Source of the DNA: Achromobacter insuavis
GTDB lineage: Bacteria; Pseudomonadota; Gammaproteobacteria; Burkholderiales; Burkholderiaceae_B
Direction: 5' to 3'
NCBI RefSeq assembly: GCF_902859645.1
Contig: NZ_CADIJR010000015.1
Coordinates: 33,447 to 97,446, forward strand
DNA length: 64,000 nt
The translations under genes were made by a program, and so were the position numbers. Below the pieces are notes generated by a model. It saw only the letters and a list, made by a program, of their open reading frames with translations, searched no databases and had not been told where the DNA came from. Positions 49,402 to 58,798 of this stretch are shown here, piece by piece (position 1 is the first letter of the stretch; the number at the start of each line of letters is the position of its first letter).

Positions 49402-50097
49402 ATGAAACGAGCGATCATCATCGGCGCCACCTCCGGCATCGGCCGCGAACTGGCCAAACGGCTCTCGGCCGAGGGCTACGTGCTGGGCCTGGTGGGGCGC
49501 CGCGCCGAACTGCTCGACAGCCTGCGGGCCGAATTGCCGCGCCCGGCCCACACGCTGGCGCTGGACATTGCCCGCGACCCCGGCGCGGCGCAGGCGGTGC
49601 GCGACCTGATCGCCCAAATGGAAGGCCTGGACCTGTTCGTCATCAGCGCCGGCGTCGGCTTCCTCAATACCGACCTGGAGTGGGACAAGGAGGCCGACAC
49701 CATCGCCGTCAACGTGCAGGGCTTCGCCGCCATGGCCAACGTCGCGCTGCGGCATTTCATCCTGCACCGCAAGGGCCACCTGGTGGGCATCTCGTCGGTC
49801 GCGGCGCTGCGCGGCAGCGGCGCGGCGCCGGCCTACAACGCCTCCAAGGCGTTCGTGTCGAACTACCTGGACGGGCTGCGGCGGAAGGTGCGGCGCCTGC
49901 AGCTGCCGATCGCGGTCACCGACGTGCGCCCGGGCTTCGTCGCCACCGCCATGGCGCAAGGCCAGGGCCTGTTCTGGGTGGCGTCGCCGGAGAAGGCCGC
50001 GCGGCAGATCGCCGCCGCCATCCGCCTGCGCAAGAAGCGCGCCTACGTAACGCGCCGCTGGGCGCTGATCGCCGCGCTGCTCAAGCTGATGCCGTAG
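49402..50097 (+). CDS. Short-chain dehydrogenase/reductase
   Basis: A 231-residue SDR enzyme with the cofactor motif GATSGIGRELA and the catalytic residues Tyr145 and Lys149 (PAYNASKAF) after the Ser region GISSVAALRG; Asn appears in ISAGVGFLN-type context. It uses NAD(P)H on an unknown carbonyl or alcohol. It is divergent from ohr across 132 bases and its 3' end overlaps the convergent LysR gene by 17 bases. Confidence 0.92.
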   Translation: MKRAIIIGATSGIGRELAKRLSAEGYVLGLVGRRAELLDSLRAELPRPAHTLALDIARDPGAAQAVRDLIAQMEGLDLFVISAGVGFLNTDLEWDKEADTIAVNVQGFAAMANVALRHFILHRKGHLVGISSVAALRGSGAAPAYNASKAFVSNYLDGLRRKVRRLQLPIAVTDVRPGFVATAMAQGQGLFWVASPEKAARQIAAAIRLRKKRAYVTRRWALIAALLKLMP

Positions 50098-51034
50098 GCG
50101 CCGCGCCGGCCTCCGGCGCCAGCTGCGTGAACGCGCCGGGGCCGGCGCGCTCGGTCATGGCGTCGAGGATGCGCTGGATCAGTTCGGGCACCAGCGGATG
50201 CGGCGGTTGGCCCGCCAGCGCGGCCATGCCCACGCAGTAGTCGATGACCGGCCGGAACGGACGCCGGACGATGCCCATGTCCTGGCACAGGCCGGCGAAC
50301 AGGCCGTTGACGATCGACACGCCGATGCCTTGCGCCGCCAGCCGGCAGGCCATTTCCACCGAGTGCACCTCGGCCTTGATCTGCGGCATCATGCGGCCCT
50401 GGCGGAAGGCCTGGTCGATCTGCTGGCGCAGCGAGCGCTGCCGGCCCAGCAGCACCAGGTCGACGCCGATGAGGTCGGCCGGGCCGATCGCGTCGAGCGC
50501 CTGCAGCGGATGCCCCGGCGGCATGACGCAGACCGCCTCGGTGGCCAATCGCAGCAGCATCGACAGGCCCGAATTCATCGGCGGCGAGCGCACCAGCGCC
50601 AGGTCGGCCTCGCGGCCCAGCACCGCGACCTCGCTGGCTTCGTAGGTGCCCACCAGCACTTCGAGCGCGACGTCGGGATGATCCGCCAGGAAGGCCTCGG
50701 CCACCGCCGGCATGACCGATTGCGCCACCGTGCTCGGCAGCTGCACGCGGATCAGCGTGCGCCGCTGCCCGCCCAGCCGCAGCTGGTTGACGTGGCGATG
50801 CAGGGACTCGGCATCCGAGATCATGTTCTGCACGTCCGGCAGCAGCGATTCGGCCTCGGCCGTGGGGTGCAGGCGGCCCTTGCGGCGCACGAACAGCGGC
50901 ACGCCCAGGTCGGCCTCGAACTGGCTCAGGAGGCGGCTGACGGCCGGCTGCGACGAGCCCAGCCGCTGCGCGGCCTCGATGGTCGAGCCGGTGGTCATGA
51001 AGGCGAGAAACGCCTCTAGCTGCTTGAAGTTCAT
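50081..51034 (-). CDS. LysR-family regulator of the peptide-type ABC operon
   Basis: A 317-residue LysR regulator with an N-terminal winged helix (MNFKQLEAFLAFMTTGSTIEAAQRLGSSQPAVSRLLSQFEADLG) and a two-lobed effector domain. The start at 51034 gives the canonical MNFKQLE N-terminus. It diverges from the ABC transporter operon across 269 bases, suggesting it controls it. Confidence 0.92.
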   Translation of the reverse strand: MNFKQLEAFLAFMTTGSTIEAAQRLGSSQPAVSRLLSQFEADLGVPLFVRRKGRLHPTAEAESLLPDVQNMISDAESLHRHVNQLRLGGQRRTLIRVQLPSTVAQSVMPAVAEAFLADHPDVALEVLVGTYEASEVAVLGREADLALVRSPPMNSGLSMLLRLATEAVCVMPPGHPLQALDAIGPADLIGVDLVLLGRQRSLRQQIDQAFRQGRMMPQIKAEVHSVEMACRLAAQGIGVSIVNGLFAGLCQDMGIVRRPFRPVIDYCVGMAALAGQPPHPLVPELIQRILDAMTERAGPGAFTQLAPEAGAAPTASA

Positions 51035-51303
51035 CCTGTCCCGCAAGGTCCGCAATGCCGGCCCCGCGCGGCGAATCGACGCGCGGGGCCTAGGGTTAAC
51101 ACCAAATTTCTCGTCATTCACATAGCCATATGCCGCCTTCGCATACGGTTGCCAGCCGGGCGCGATGGATCGAACATTCCGCCCATCCGGATTCTCGCCA
51201 TTCATGAATCCGCAATCAATACGCGATATCGCCGATATTGTCCGGCAAGGAGCCCCCCGATGCGCGCCGTTCCGTTTCCCGCTTCCTGTCGCCGCGAGGC
51301 GCC

Positions 51304-52278
51304 ATGACCGCGTTCATTATCCGCCGGCTGTGCCAGAGCCTGGTGATCCTGGCGCTGACCTCGCTGATCGTGTTCGCCGGCGTCTACGCCATCGGCGACC
51401 CGATCGAGATCCTGGTGCCGGCCGACGCCACCCAGGCCGAGATCGCGCAGGCGGTGCAGTCGCTGGGCCTGGACCTGCCGCTGTACCAGCAATACCTGAA
51501 GTTCGTCGGCAACGCGCTGCACGGCGACCTGGGCAACTCGTTCGTCTTCAACCAGCCTGCCATCCAGCTGATCCTGCAACGCCTGCCGGCCACGCTGGAG
51601 CTGGCCTGCGTGGCGTTGCTGCTGGCGCTGGCCATCGGCCTGCCGCTGGGCCTGGTGGCCGGCCTGAAGCCGGATTCGGCGCTGGACCGCGGCATCATGA
51701 CCGGCTCGATCCTGGGATTCAGCCTGCCCAACTTCTGGCAGGGCATCATGCTGGTGCTGATCTTCTCGGTGACGCTGGGCTGGCTGCCGTCCACCGGCCG
51801 CGGCCCCACCGGCGAGATCTTCGGCATCTCCACCAGCCTGGCGTCGTGGGACGGCATCCGCCACCTGATCCTGCCGGCGCTGAACCTGGCGCTGTTCAAG
51901 ATCGCGCTGATCGTGCGCCTGACCCGCAGCGGCGTGCGCGAGACGATGCCGCTGGACTACGTGAAGTTCGCCCGCGCCAAGGGCCTGCGCGAATCGCGCG
52001 TGATCTATATGCACGTGCTCAAGAACATCATGATCCCGATCGTCACCGTGGTCGGCATGGAGTTCGGCTCGCTGATCGCCTTCGCCACCGTCACCGAGAC
52101 CATCTTCGCCTGGCCCGGCGTGGGCAAGCTCATCATCGACAGCATCATGAAGCTGGACCGCCCGGTGGTGGTCGCCTACCTGCTGATCGTGGTCACCATG
52201 TTCATCGTGCTCAACCTGCTGGTGGACATCATCTATTCCGTGCTGGATCCCCGTGTCCGCGTGGGAGCCTCCGAATGA
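51304..52278 (+). CDS. Peptide-type ABC transporter permease (DppB-like)
   Basis: A 324-residue inner-membrane permease with six helices. The DppB/OppB landmarks are the N-terminal MTAFIIRRLCQSLVILAL, the periplasmic loop DLGNSFVFNQPAIQLILQRLPATLEL and the EAA loop (YVKFARAKGLRESRVIYMHVLKNIMIPIV) that docks the ATPases. The ATG at 51304 is chosen because it begins the first helix. It is the first gene of an operon with short overlaps throughout. Confidence 0.93.
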   Translation: MTAFIIRRLCQSLVILALTSLIVFAGVYAIGDPIEILVPADATQAEIAQAVQSLGLDLPLYQQYLKFVGNALHGDLGNSFVFNQPAIQLILQRLPATLELACVALLLALAIGLPLGLVAGLKPDSALDRGIMTGSILGFSLPNFWQGIMLVLIFSVTLGWLPSTGRGPTGEIFGISTSLASWDGIRHLILPALNLALFKIALIVRLTRSGVRETMPLDYVKFARAKGLRESRVIYMHVLKNIMIPIVTVVGMEFGSLIAFATVTETIFAWPGVGKLIIDSIMKLDRPVVVAYLLIVVTMFIVLNLLVDIIYSVLDPRVRVGASE

Positions 52279-53180
52279 CATTGCTTCCCAACAAATGGCT
52301 GCCCAGCCGCGACACCACCCTGGGCCAGGCGCTGCACGGCGTGCTCGACAGCCGCCCCGCGACCCTCGCCGCGATCATCTTCCTGCTGCTGGTGCTGGCC
52401 GCGCTGCTGGCGCCGTGGATCGCGCCGCAGAACCCGTATGACCTGGCCGCCATCACCATCCTGGACGGCCGCATGCCGCCGGGCAGCCAGGGCATCTATG
52501 GCGACATCTACTGGGCCGGCACCGACGCCCAGGGCCGCGACATGCTGTCGGCCATGATGTATGGCCTGCGCACCAGCCTCTCGGTGGGCGTGCTGAGCGG
52601 CCTGTTCGCCATGGCCGTGGGCACGGTGCTGGGCCTGACGGCGGCGTACTTCGGCGGCCGCATCGACGCGCTGATCATGCGCCTGGTGGACCTGATGCTG
52701 GGTTTTCCCACCATCCTGGTGGCGCTGATGATGCTGGCCATCCTGGGCCAGGGCGTGGACAAGGTGATCCTGGCGCTGGTGGTGGTGCAATGGGCCTATT
52801 TCGCCCGCGCGGTGCGCGCCACCGCGGTGGTCGAGCGCCGCAAGGAATACATGGAGGCGGCGCTGTGCCTGGGCCTGAGCCACCGACGCGCGCTGTTCAG
52901 CCAGCTGCTGCCGAACTGCATCCCGCCGGTCATCGTCATCGCCATGATCCAGACCGCCAACGCCATCGCCGCCGAGGCCACGCTCAGCTTCCTGGGCATC
53001 GGCCTGCCGGTCACCGAGCCGTCGCTGGGCCTCTTGATCGCCAACGGCTACCAGCAGATGCTGGCCGGCCTGTACTGGATCAGCGTGTTCCCCGGCGTGC
53101 TGCTGCTGACCGTGGTCTTCACCATGAACATCGTGGGCGACCGCGTCCGCGAGGCGCTCAATCCGCGCCTGCAGAAATAG
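52275..53180 (+). CDS. Peptide-type ABC transporter permease (DppC-like)
   Basis: A 301-residue second permease, starting in an ATGA overlap with the first. It has the DppC N-terminal segment (PATLAAIIFLLLVLAALLAPWIAPQNPYDL), the signature GTDAQGRDMLSAMMYGLRTSLSVGV and the EAA loop (KEYMEAALCLGLSHRRALFSQLLPNCIPPVIV). It pairs with the upstream permease to form the channel. Confidence 0.94.
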   Translation: MTLLPNKWLPSRDTTLGQALHGVLDSRPATLAAIIFLLLVLAALLAPWIAPQNPYDLAAITILDGRMPPGSQGIYGDIYWAGTDAQGRDMLSAMMYGLRTSLSVGVLSGLFAMAVGTVLGLTAAYFGGRIDALIMRLVDLMLGFPTILVALMMLAILGQGVDKVILALVVVQWAYFARAVRATAVVERRKEYMEAALCLGLSHRRALFSQLLPNCIPPVIVIAMIQTANAIAAEATLSFLGIGLPVTEPSLGLLIANGYQQMLAGLYWISVFPGVLLLTVVFTMNIVGDRVREALNPRLQK

Positions 53181-53188
53181 GAAGCGCC

Positions 53189-54172
53189 ATGCATTCGGCA
53201 TCCCCCACCCTTTCCGTGCGCAACCTGCGCACCTGGTTCCACACCCGCGCCGGCCTGGTGCGGGCGGTGGACGACGTCAGCTTCGACGTCCATCCCGGCG
53301 AGATCCTCGGCCTGGTCGGCGAGTCCGGCTCGGGCAAGTCCATCACCGGCTTTTCCATCCTGGGCCTGATCGATCCGCCCGGGCGCATCGACGGCGGCCA
53401 GATCCTGTTCAAGGGCACCGACCTGGCGACGCTGTCGCGCGAGGAACTGCGCCAGCTGCGCGGCAACCGCATCGCCATGGTGTTCCAGGACCCGATGATG
53501 ACGCTGAACCCGGTGTTCCGCATCGAGACCCAGATGGTCGAGACGGTGCTGAGCCACGAGCGCTGCAGCCGCAAGGCGGCCTGGGACCGGGCCCGCGACA
53601 CGCTGGCCGCGGTCGGCATCCCGTCGCCGGCCGAGCGCTTGAAGGCTTATCCGCACCAGCTGTCGGGCGGCATGCGCCAGCGCGTGGCGATCGCCATCGC
53701 CATGCTGCACAAGCCCGACCTGATCATCGCCGACGAACCGACCACGGCGCTGGATGTCACCATCCAGGCGCAGATACTGGCCGAAATGCAGAAGCTGTGC
53801 GCCGAGACCGGCACCGCCATGGTGTGGGTCAGCCACGACCTGGCGGTGGTGGCGGGCCTGGCCGACCGCGTCTGCGTGATGTACGCCGGCCGCGTGGTCG
53901 AGTCCGGCAGCACCGACGACATCCTCGACCGTCCGCGCCACCCGTACACCATCGGCCTGATCGGCTCGGTGCCGAGCAACGAACACACCGGCGACCGCCT
54001 CTACCAGATCCCCGGCATGGCGCCGTCGCCGCTGGCGCTGCCGGCCGGCTGCGCCTTCAACCCGCGCTGCGGCCACGCCACCGAGCGCTGCCGCGCCGAA
54101 CAGCCGCCGCTGGAGGCCGCCGGCGGCCGCGGCCTGCGCTGCTTCCATCCCCAGACTGGAGTGCTTTCGTGA
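53189..54172 (+). CDS. Peptide-type ABC transporter ATPase (DppD-like)
   Basis: A 327-residue ATPase with Walker A (GESGSGKS), Q-loop region ([13 protein letters not shown]), signature LSGGMRQR, Walker B ([12 protein letters not shown]) and the switch His (WVSHDLAVV). The C-terminal oligopeptide-type extension has a Cys cluster ([14 protein letters not shown]) that in relatives binds an iron-sulfur cluster. It starts eight bases after the second permease. Confidence 0.95.
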   Translation: MHSASPTLSVRNLRTWFHTRAGLVRAVDDVSFDVHPGEILGLVGESGSGKSITGFSILGLIDPPGRIDGGQILFKGTDLATLSREELRQLRGNRIAMVFQDPMMTLNPVFRIETQMVETVLSHERCSRKAAWDRARDTLAAVGIPSPAERLKAYPHQLSGGMRQRVAIAIAMLHKPDLIIADEPTTALDVTIQAQILAEMQKLCAETGTAMVWVSHDLAVVAGLADRVCVMYAGRVVESGSTDDILDRPRHPYTIGLIGSVPSNEHTGDRLYQIPGMAPSPLALPAGCAFNPRCGHATERCRAEQPPLEAAGGRGLRCFHPQTGVLS

Positions 54173-55203
54173 GCCCGACGATCCTGATGCAGGCCAACCA
54201 GGTGTCGCGCCTGTTCGTGAAGCGGCCCGACTACGCCGAACGCCTGGCCGGCCTGCTGGGCGCCAAGGTGGCCTCGCACACCGTGCACGCGGTCGACCGC
54301 GTCGACCTGACCATCCACCAAGGCGAAGTGGTCGGCCTGGTGGGCGAATCCGGCTGCGGCAAGTCGACGCTGGGCCGGGTGCTGGCGGGCATCCTGCCGG
54401 CCACCTCGGGCAGCATCCAGACGCCCGCCGGCGAACTGTCCACCCTGAGCGGCCGCGCCGCGCACGCGCAGCGGATGGCCACGCAGATGATCTTCCAGGA
54501 CCCGATGTCCTCGCTCAATCCGCGCAAGCGGGTGCGCGACATCATCGGTGAGGCGCCGCTGGCCAACGGCATCATCGCGCGCCGCGACTACGACGACTAC
54601 GTGGTGCAGGTGATGCGGCGCGTGGGGCTGGACCCGGACTACCGCAACCGCTTTCCGCACCAGTTCTCGGGCGGCCAGCGCCAGCGCGTGGGCATCGGCC
54701 GAGCCTTGGCGGTCAAGCCTGGCTTCCTGATCTGCGACGAGTCGATCGCGGCGCTGGACGTGTCGATCCAGGCGCAGATCCTGAACCTCTTCATGGACCT
54801 GCGGCAGGACCTGGGCCTGACCTATCTCTTCATCAGCCACGACCTGGGCGTGGTGCGGCGCATCAGCGACCGCACCGTCATCATGTACCTGGGCCGGGTG
54901 GTCGAATCCGGCCCCACCGCCGAGGTGTTCGCCGCGCCGCGCCATCCCTACACCCAGGCCCTGCTGCAGGAAGTGCCGCGGCTGTCGAACCGCAAGCGGC
55001 GCTTCAACGCCATCAAGGGCGAGATCCCGTCGCCACTGCATCCGCCGGCCGGCTGCCATTTCCATCCGCGCTGCCCGCAGGCCATGGCGCGCTGCAGGAC
55101 CGAACAGCCCTTGCTGCGCGTCACGGCCGACGGCCATCAGGCCGCCTGTCACCTGCTCGACGGCGCCGGCGCCGCGCCCCTTCAAGGAACTCCCGCCGCA
55201 TGA
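54169..55203 (+). CDS. Peptide-type ABC transporter ATPase (DppF-like)
   Basis: A 344-residue second ATPase, starting with GTG in a GTGA overlap with the first. It has Walker A (GESGCGKS), VFQDP-type IFQDPMSSLNPRKR, FSGGQRQR, Walker B (LICDESIAALD) and the switch His (FISHDLGVV), and a C-terminal Cys cluster (CHFHPRCPQAMARC). Walker B reads DES where the family usually has DEP; the catalytic Glu is kept. The two ATPases form the heterodimer that drives the transporter. Confidence 0.95.
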   Translation: MSPTILMQANQVSRLFVKRPDYAERLAGLLGAKVASHTVHAVDRVDLTIHQGEVVGLVGESGCGKSTLGRVLAGILPATSGSIQTPAGELSTLSGRAAHAQRMATQMIFQDPMSSLNPRKRVRDIIGEAPLANGIIARRDYDDYVVQVMRRVGLDPDYRNRFPHQFSGGQRQRVGIGRALAVKPGFLICDESIAALDVSIQAQILNLFMDLRQDLGLTYLFISHDLGVVRRISDRTVIMYLGRVVESGPTAEVFAAPRHPYTQALLQEVPRLSNRKRRFNAIKGEIPSPLHPPAGCHFHPRCPQAMARCRTEQPLLRVTADGHQAACHLLDGAGAAPLQGTPAA

Positions 55204-56795
55204 ACCGCTTTTCCACTCCGATCCGCCGCGGCGTCGCCGCGCTGGCCCTGCTGGCGCTGCTGGCCGGCGCCGCGCCCGCCCTGGCGCGGCCGCTGCTGAC
55301 CATCGGCCATTCCAGCGAACCGTCGTCGATGGACCCGCTGTTCTCGCGCACCGGCAACAACCAGGCCGCCGCCGAGAACATCTTCGAGCGGCTGGTGTCG
55401 ACCGACGAGAACATGCAGATGCGGCCGGGCCTGGCCCTGTCGTGGCGGGCGCTGGCGCCCGATACCTGGGAGATCAAATTGCGGCCCGGCGTGCGCTTCC
55501 ATGACGGCACGCCGTTCAGCGCCGACGACGTGGTCTTTTCGCTGGCGCGCGCGCCCAAGGTGCCGAACAGCCCGGCGCCGTTCAGCGGCGCGGTGCGCTC
55601 GATCGCCGCGGTCGAGGTGGTCGATCCGCTGACGCTGCGCATCCGCACCAAGGAACCCACGCCCGACTTCATGGAGCAAATCGGGCTGGTCTACATCCTG
55701 TCGCGCCACGCGGCGCAGGACAAGCGCTCGGAAGACTTCAACAGCGGCGTAGCGACCATCGGCACCGGCCCCTACAAGTTCGTGCGCTGGCAACCGGGCG
55801 ACAGCCTGGAGCTGGCGCGCAACGACGCCTACTGGGGCGCGCGGCCGGACTTCGACCGCGTGGTGATCCGCTACATCGCCAACGACGCGGCGCGCATCTC
55901 GGCGCTGCTGTCGGGCACGGTCGACCTGATCGACAGCGTGCCGCCGACCGACGCCAAGGCGCTCACGGGCAAGGCCGGCTATACGCTCTATCGCTCGCCG
56001 TCGGCGCGCCTGATCTACCTGGCGCTGGACTCGGCGCGCGACGCCAGCCCGTTCGTCACCGACGCGCAGGGCAAGCCGATGACGGTGAACCCGCTCAAGG
56101 ACGTGCGGGTGCGCCAGGCGATCTCGAAAATGTTCATGCGCGGCCCCATCACCGAGCGCCTGCTCAGCGGCGCCGGCGTGCCGGCCGGCCAGATGGTGCC
56201 CGAGGGCCTGGGCGGCTACAGCCCCAACCTGCCGGCGCCCGCCTACGACCTGGAGGGCGCGCGCGCCCTGCTGGCCGAGGCCGGCTATCCGCACGGCTTC
56301 GGCCTGACGCTGCATTCGTCCAACGACCGCTTCGCCGGCGACAGCGACCTGGCCCAGGCGCTGGCGCAGATGATGGCGCGCGCCGGCCTGCGCATCAACG
56401 GCGTGGTGACCCAGCCCTACAACGTCTACGCCGGCGCCAGCGGCAAGCAGCAGTACAGCGCCTTCATCTTCTCGTACGGCAACAGCACCGGCGATTCGTC
56501 CAATGGCCTGACCAATGTGCTGGCCACCTACGACAAGGCCGCCGGCACCGGCGCCTTCAACCGCGCGCGCTATTCCAATCCGGCCGTCGACCGCCTGCTG
56601 GCGCGGGCCGCGGTGGAGTTCGACCCGGCGCAGCGCGACGCCCTGCTGCGCCAGGCGGCGGAGACCGCCTTCAACGACGTCGGCATCGTGCCGCTGTATT
56701 TCCCGGTGGCCTTCTGGGCCGCGCGCGACGGCACCGTCATGCGCGCCAACAAGCTCGAACGCACCTCAATGCTGTACATACAGGAAGCAAAATGA
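55200..56795 (+). CDS. Peptide-type ABC substrate-binding protein (DppA/OppA-like)
   Basis: A 531-residue exported binding protein with a signal peptide (cleavage near APALA|RPLL). The SBP_bac_5 blocks are SSMDPLFSRTGNNQAAAENIFERLV, DTWEIKLRPGVRFHDGTPFSADDVVFSL and TGPYKFVRWQPGDSLELARNDAYWG. It overlaps the preceding stop by four bases (ATGA) and is placed fifth in the operon rather than first. The ligand is unknown; the family takes oligopeptides, glutathione and other amide-rich solutes. Confidence 0.95.
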   Translation: MNRFSTPIRRGVAALALLALLAGAAPALARPLLTIGHSSEPSSMDPLFSRTGNNQAAAENIFERLVSTDENMQMRPGLALSWRALAPDTWEIKLRPGVRFHDGTPFSADDVVFSLARAPKVPNSPAPFSGAVRSIAAVEVVDPLTLRIRTKEPTPDFMEQIGLVYILSRHAAQDKRSEDFNSGVATIGTGPYKFVRWQPGDSLELARNDAYWGARPDFDRVVIRYIANDAARISALLSGTVDLIDSVPPTDAKALTGKAGYTLYRSPSARLIYLALDSARDASPFVTDAQGKPMTVNPLKDVRVRQAISKMFMRGPITERLLSGAGVPAGQMVPEGLGGYSPNLPAPAYDLEGARALLAEAGYPHGFGLTLHSSNDRFAGDSDLAQALAQMMARAGLRINGVVTQPYNVYAGASGKQQYSAFIFSYGNSTGDSSNGLTNVLATYDKAAGTGAFNRARYSNPAVDRLLARAAVEFDPAQRDALLRQAAETAFNDVGIVPLYFPVAFWAARDGTVMRANKLERTSMLYIQEAK

Positions 56796-58690
56796 CCGCC
56801 CCCGAAGTTTCTCCCGCCGTCCTGCTGGCGGACCAGATGGTGCGCATGCGCGACGGCGTGCGCCTGACCACCGACGTGCACCTGCCGCCCGGCTATCGTC
56901 CCGGCCACGACGCCCCGCTGCCCGTGATCCTGGAGCGCACGCCCTACGGCAAGGCCGAGGTGTCGCGCTCGGAACAGATCGACGGCCGCCTCGGCGTGCC
57001 GCGCCCGGACGTGGCGCGCTACTTCACCGCGCGCGGCTTCGCGGTGGTGTTCCAGGACTGCCGCGGCCGCTACGGCTCGGAAGGGCATTTCACCAAGTAC
57101 CTGTCGGAAGGCCCGGACGGCTTCGACACGCTCGCCTGGATCCTGCAACAGCCGTGGAGCAACGGCCGCGTCGGCACCATGGGCCTGTCGTATGCCGCGC
57201 ACACGCAGATGGCGCTGGCCTGCCTGAATCCGCCGGGCCTGGCCTGCATGGTGCTGGACTCGGGCGGCTTTTCCAACGGCTACCAGTGCGGCATCCGCCA
57301 ATCGGGCGCGTTCGAGCTGAAGCAGGCCACCTGGGCCTACAAGCAGGCCAAGCTGAGCCCGGCCGCGCAGCAGGACCCGCTGGTGCTGGCCGCGCTCGAA
57401 GCCGAGGACATCCGCCAGTGGTTCACGCGCATGCCGTGGCGTCCCGGCCATTCGCCGCTGGCCAGCGCGCCCGAGTACGAGGACTACCTGTTCGAGCAAT
57501 GGCGCGCCGACGCCTTCGACGAATCCTGGCGCCAGCTGGGCATCTACGCCCAGGGCTACTACGACGCGATTCCCGACGTCCCGGTGGCGCTGATGTCCAG
57601 CTGGTACGACGCCTACGTGCGCACCACCATGGAGAACTACGCCGGCCTGACGCAGGGCCGCCGGTCGCCGGTGCGGCTCATCATGGGGCCGTGGCTGCAT
57701 GGCGACCGCAACACCACCCACAGCGGCGATGCCGAATTCGGCCCGCGCGCCGCCTTCGACGGCAACCTGGCGCAGCACTGGCTGGGCTTCCGGCTGGCGT
57801 GGTTCCAGCGCTGGCTGCAGGACGCCCCCGCCGGCGCCGCGCCGGACCCGGCGGCGCGCCTGTTCCTGATGGGCGGCGGCAGCGGCGCGCGCGACGCGCA
57901 GGGCCGCTTCGACCACGGCGGCGCCTGGATCCAGGCCGACGCCTGGCCGGTGCCGCAGGCCCGCGCCACCGCCTTCTACCTGCACGCCGACGGCCGCCTG
58001 GATCAGCGGGCGCCGGCCGGCGATGCGGGCCAGCTGCGCTACCAGTACGATCCGCGCAATCCGGTGCCTACGATCGGCGGCGCGCTGACCTCGGGCCAGC
58101 CGGTGTTCGAGGGCGGCGGCTTCGACCAGCGCGAGGATGCGCGCTTTTTCGGCGTGCGCCAGCCCGGCCTGCCGCTGGCCGCGCGCGACGACGTGCTGGT
58201 GTTCCAGACCGAGCCGCTGCCAGAGGCCCTGGCGGTGGCCGGGCCGGTGACCGTCAGGCTGCACATCTCGTCCGACTGCCCCGACACCGACTTCACCGCC
58301 AAGCTGATCGACGTCTACCCGCCCAGCGCCGACTACCCGCAGGGCTACGCGCTGAACCTGACCGACGGCATCTTCCGCTGCCGCTTCCACGAGACCTGGG
58401 ACGAGGCGCGACCGCTGGCGCCAGGCAAGGTCTACGAGATCACCATCGAGCCGTTCGCCACCTGCAACCTGTTCCAGCGCGGCCACCGCATCCGCCTGGA
58501 CATCTCCAGCAGCAACTTCCCGAAGTACGACGTCAACCCGAACAGCGGCGAAACCGCCGCCGACGCACGCGAGAAGCGCATCGCGCTGAACACGCTGCAC
58601 CTGTCGGCCGCGCACCCGTCCAGCGTCACGCTGTGCGTGGCCACGCCGAGCGACCTGACGCCACTGCCCGCGCACGGTGCGCTGCCATGA
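56792..58690 (+). CDS. CocE/NonD-family hydrolase (X-Pro dipeptidyl-peptidase-like)
   Basis: A 632-residue alpha/beta hydrolase. It begins MRDGVRLTTDVHLPPGYRPG. The nucleophile Ser133 lies in MGLSYAAHTQ, where most relatives have GxSYxG. The helical cap domain follows and the C-terminal jelly-roll domain (VTVRLHISSDCPDTDFTAKLIDVYP, GHRIRLDISSSNFPKYDVN) completes the CocE/X-Pro-dipeptidyl-peptidase architecture. There is no signal peptide, so it acts in the cytoplasm. Its ATG overlaps the binding-protein stop, tying hydrolysis to uptake. Substrates in the family include esters, amides and beta-lactam precursors. Confidence 0.92.
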   Translation: MTAPEVSPAVLLADQMVRMRDGVRLTTDVHLPPGYRPGHDAPLPVILERTPYGKAEVSRSEQIDGRLGVPRPDVARYFTARGFAVVFQDCRGRYGSEGHFTKYLSEGPDGFDTLAWILQQPWSNGRVGTMGLSYAAHTQMALACLNPPGLACMVLDSGGFSNGYQCGIRQSGAFELKQATWAYKQAKLSPAAQQDPLVLAALEAEDIRQWFTRMPWRPGHSPLASAPEYEDYLFEQWRADAFDESWRQLGIYAQGYYDAIPDVPVALMSSWYDAYVRTTMENYAGLTQGRRSPVRLIMGPWLHGDRNTTHSGDAEFGPRAAFDGNLAQHWLGFRLAWFQRWLQDAPAGAAPDPAARLFLMGGGSGARDAQGRFDHGGAWIQADAWPVPQARATAFYLHADGRLDQRAPAGDAGQLRYQYDPRNPVPTIGGALTSGQPVFEGGGFDQREDARFFGVRQPGLPLAARDDVLVFQTEPLPEALAVAGPVTVRLHISSDCPDTDFTAKLIDVYPPSADYPQGYALNLTDGIFRCRFHETWDEARPLAPGKVYEITIEPFATCNLFQRGHRIRLDISSSNFPKYDVNPNSGETAADAREKRIALNTLHLSAAHPSSVTLCVATPSDLTPLPAHGALP

Positions 58691-58732
58691 CCCGCTAGCG
58701 CCCGCCCCAGACCTCCGCTTGCTTCACCCTTT

Positions 58733-58752
58733 GCCGCCGGCGCGCCGGCGGC
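58733..58752 (+). terminator. Perfect 20-bp palindrome after the hydrolase gene
   Basis: GCCGCCGG (58733-58740) and CCGGCGGC (58745-58752) pair around CGCG; the whole 20 bases are self-complementary. GGGGCTTCTTTTG follows at 58755, a weak T-rich end. It may partly terminate the ABC operon before the porin or stabilise the mRNA. Confidence 0.55.
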
Positions 58753-58798
58753 AGGGGCTTCTTTTGTCCAACGCCATACCAATCGAGGGGATCACACC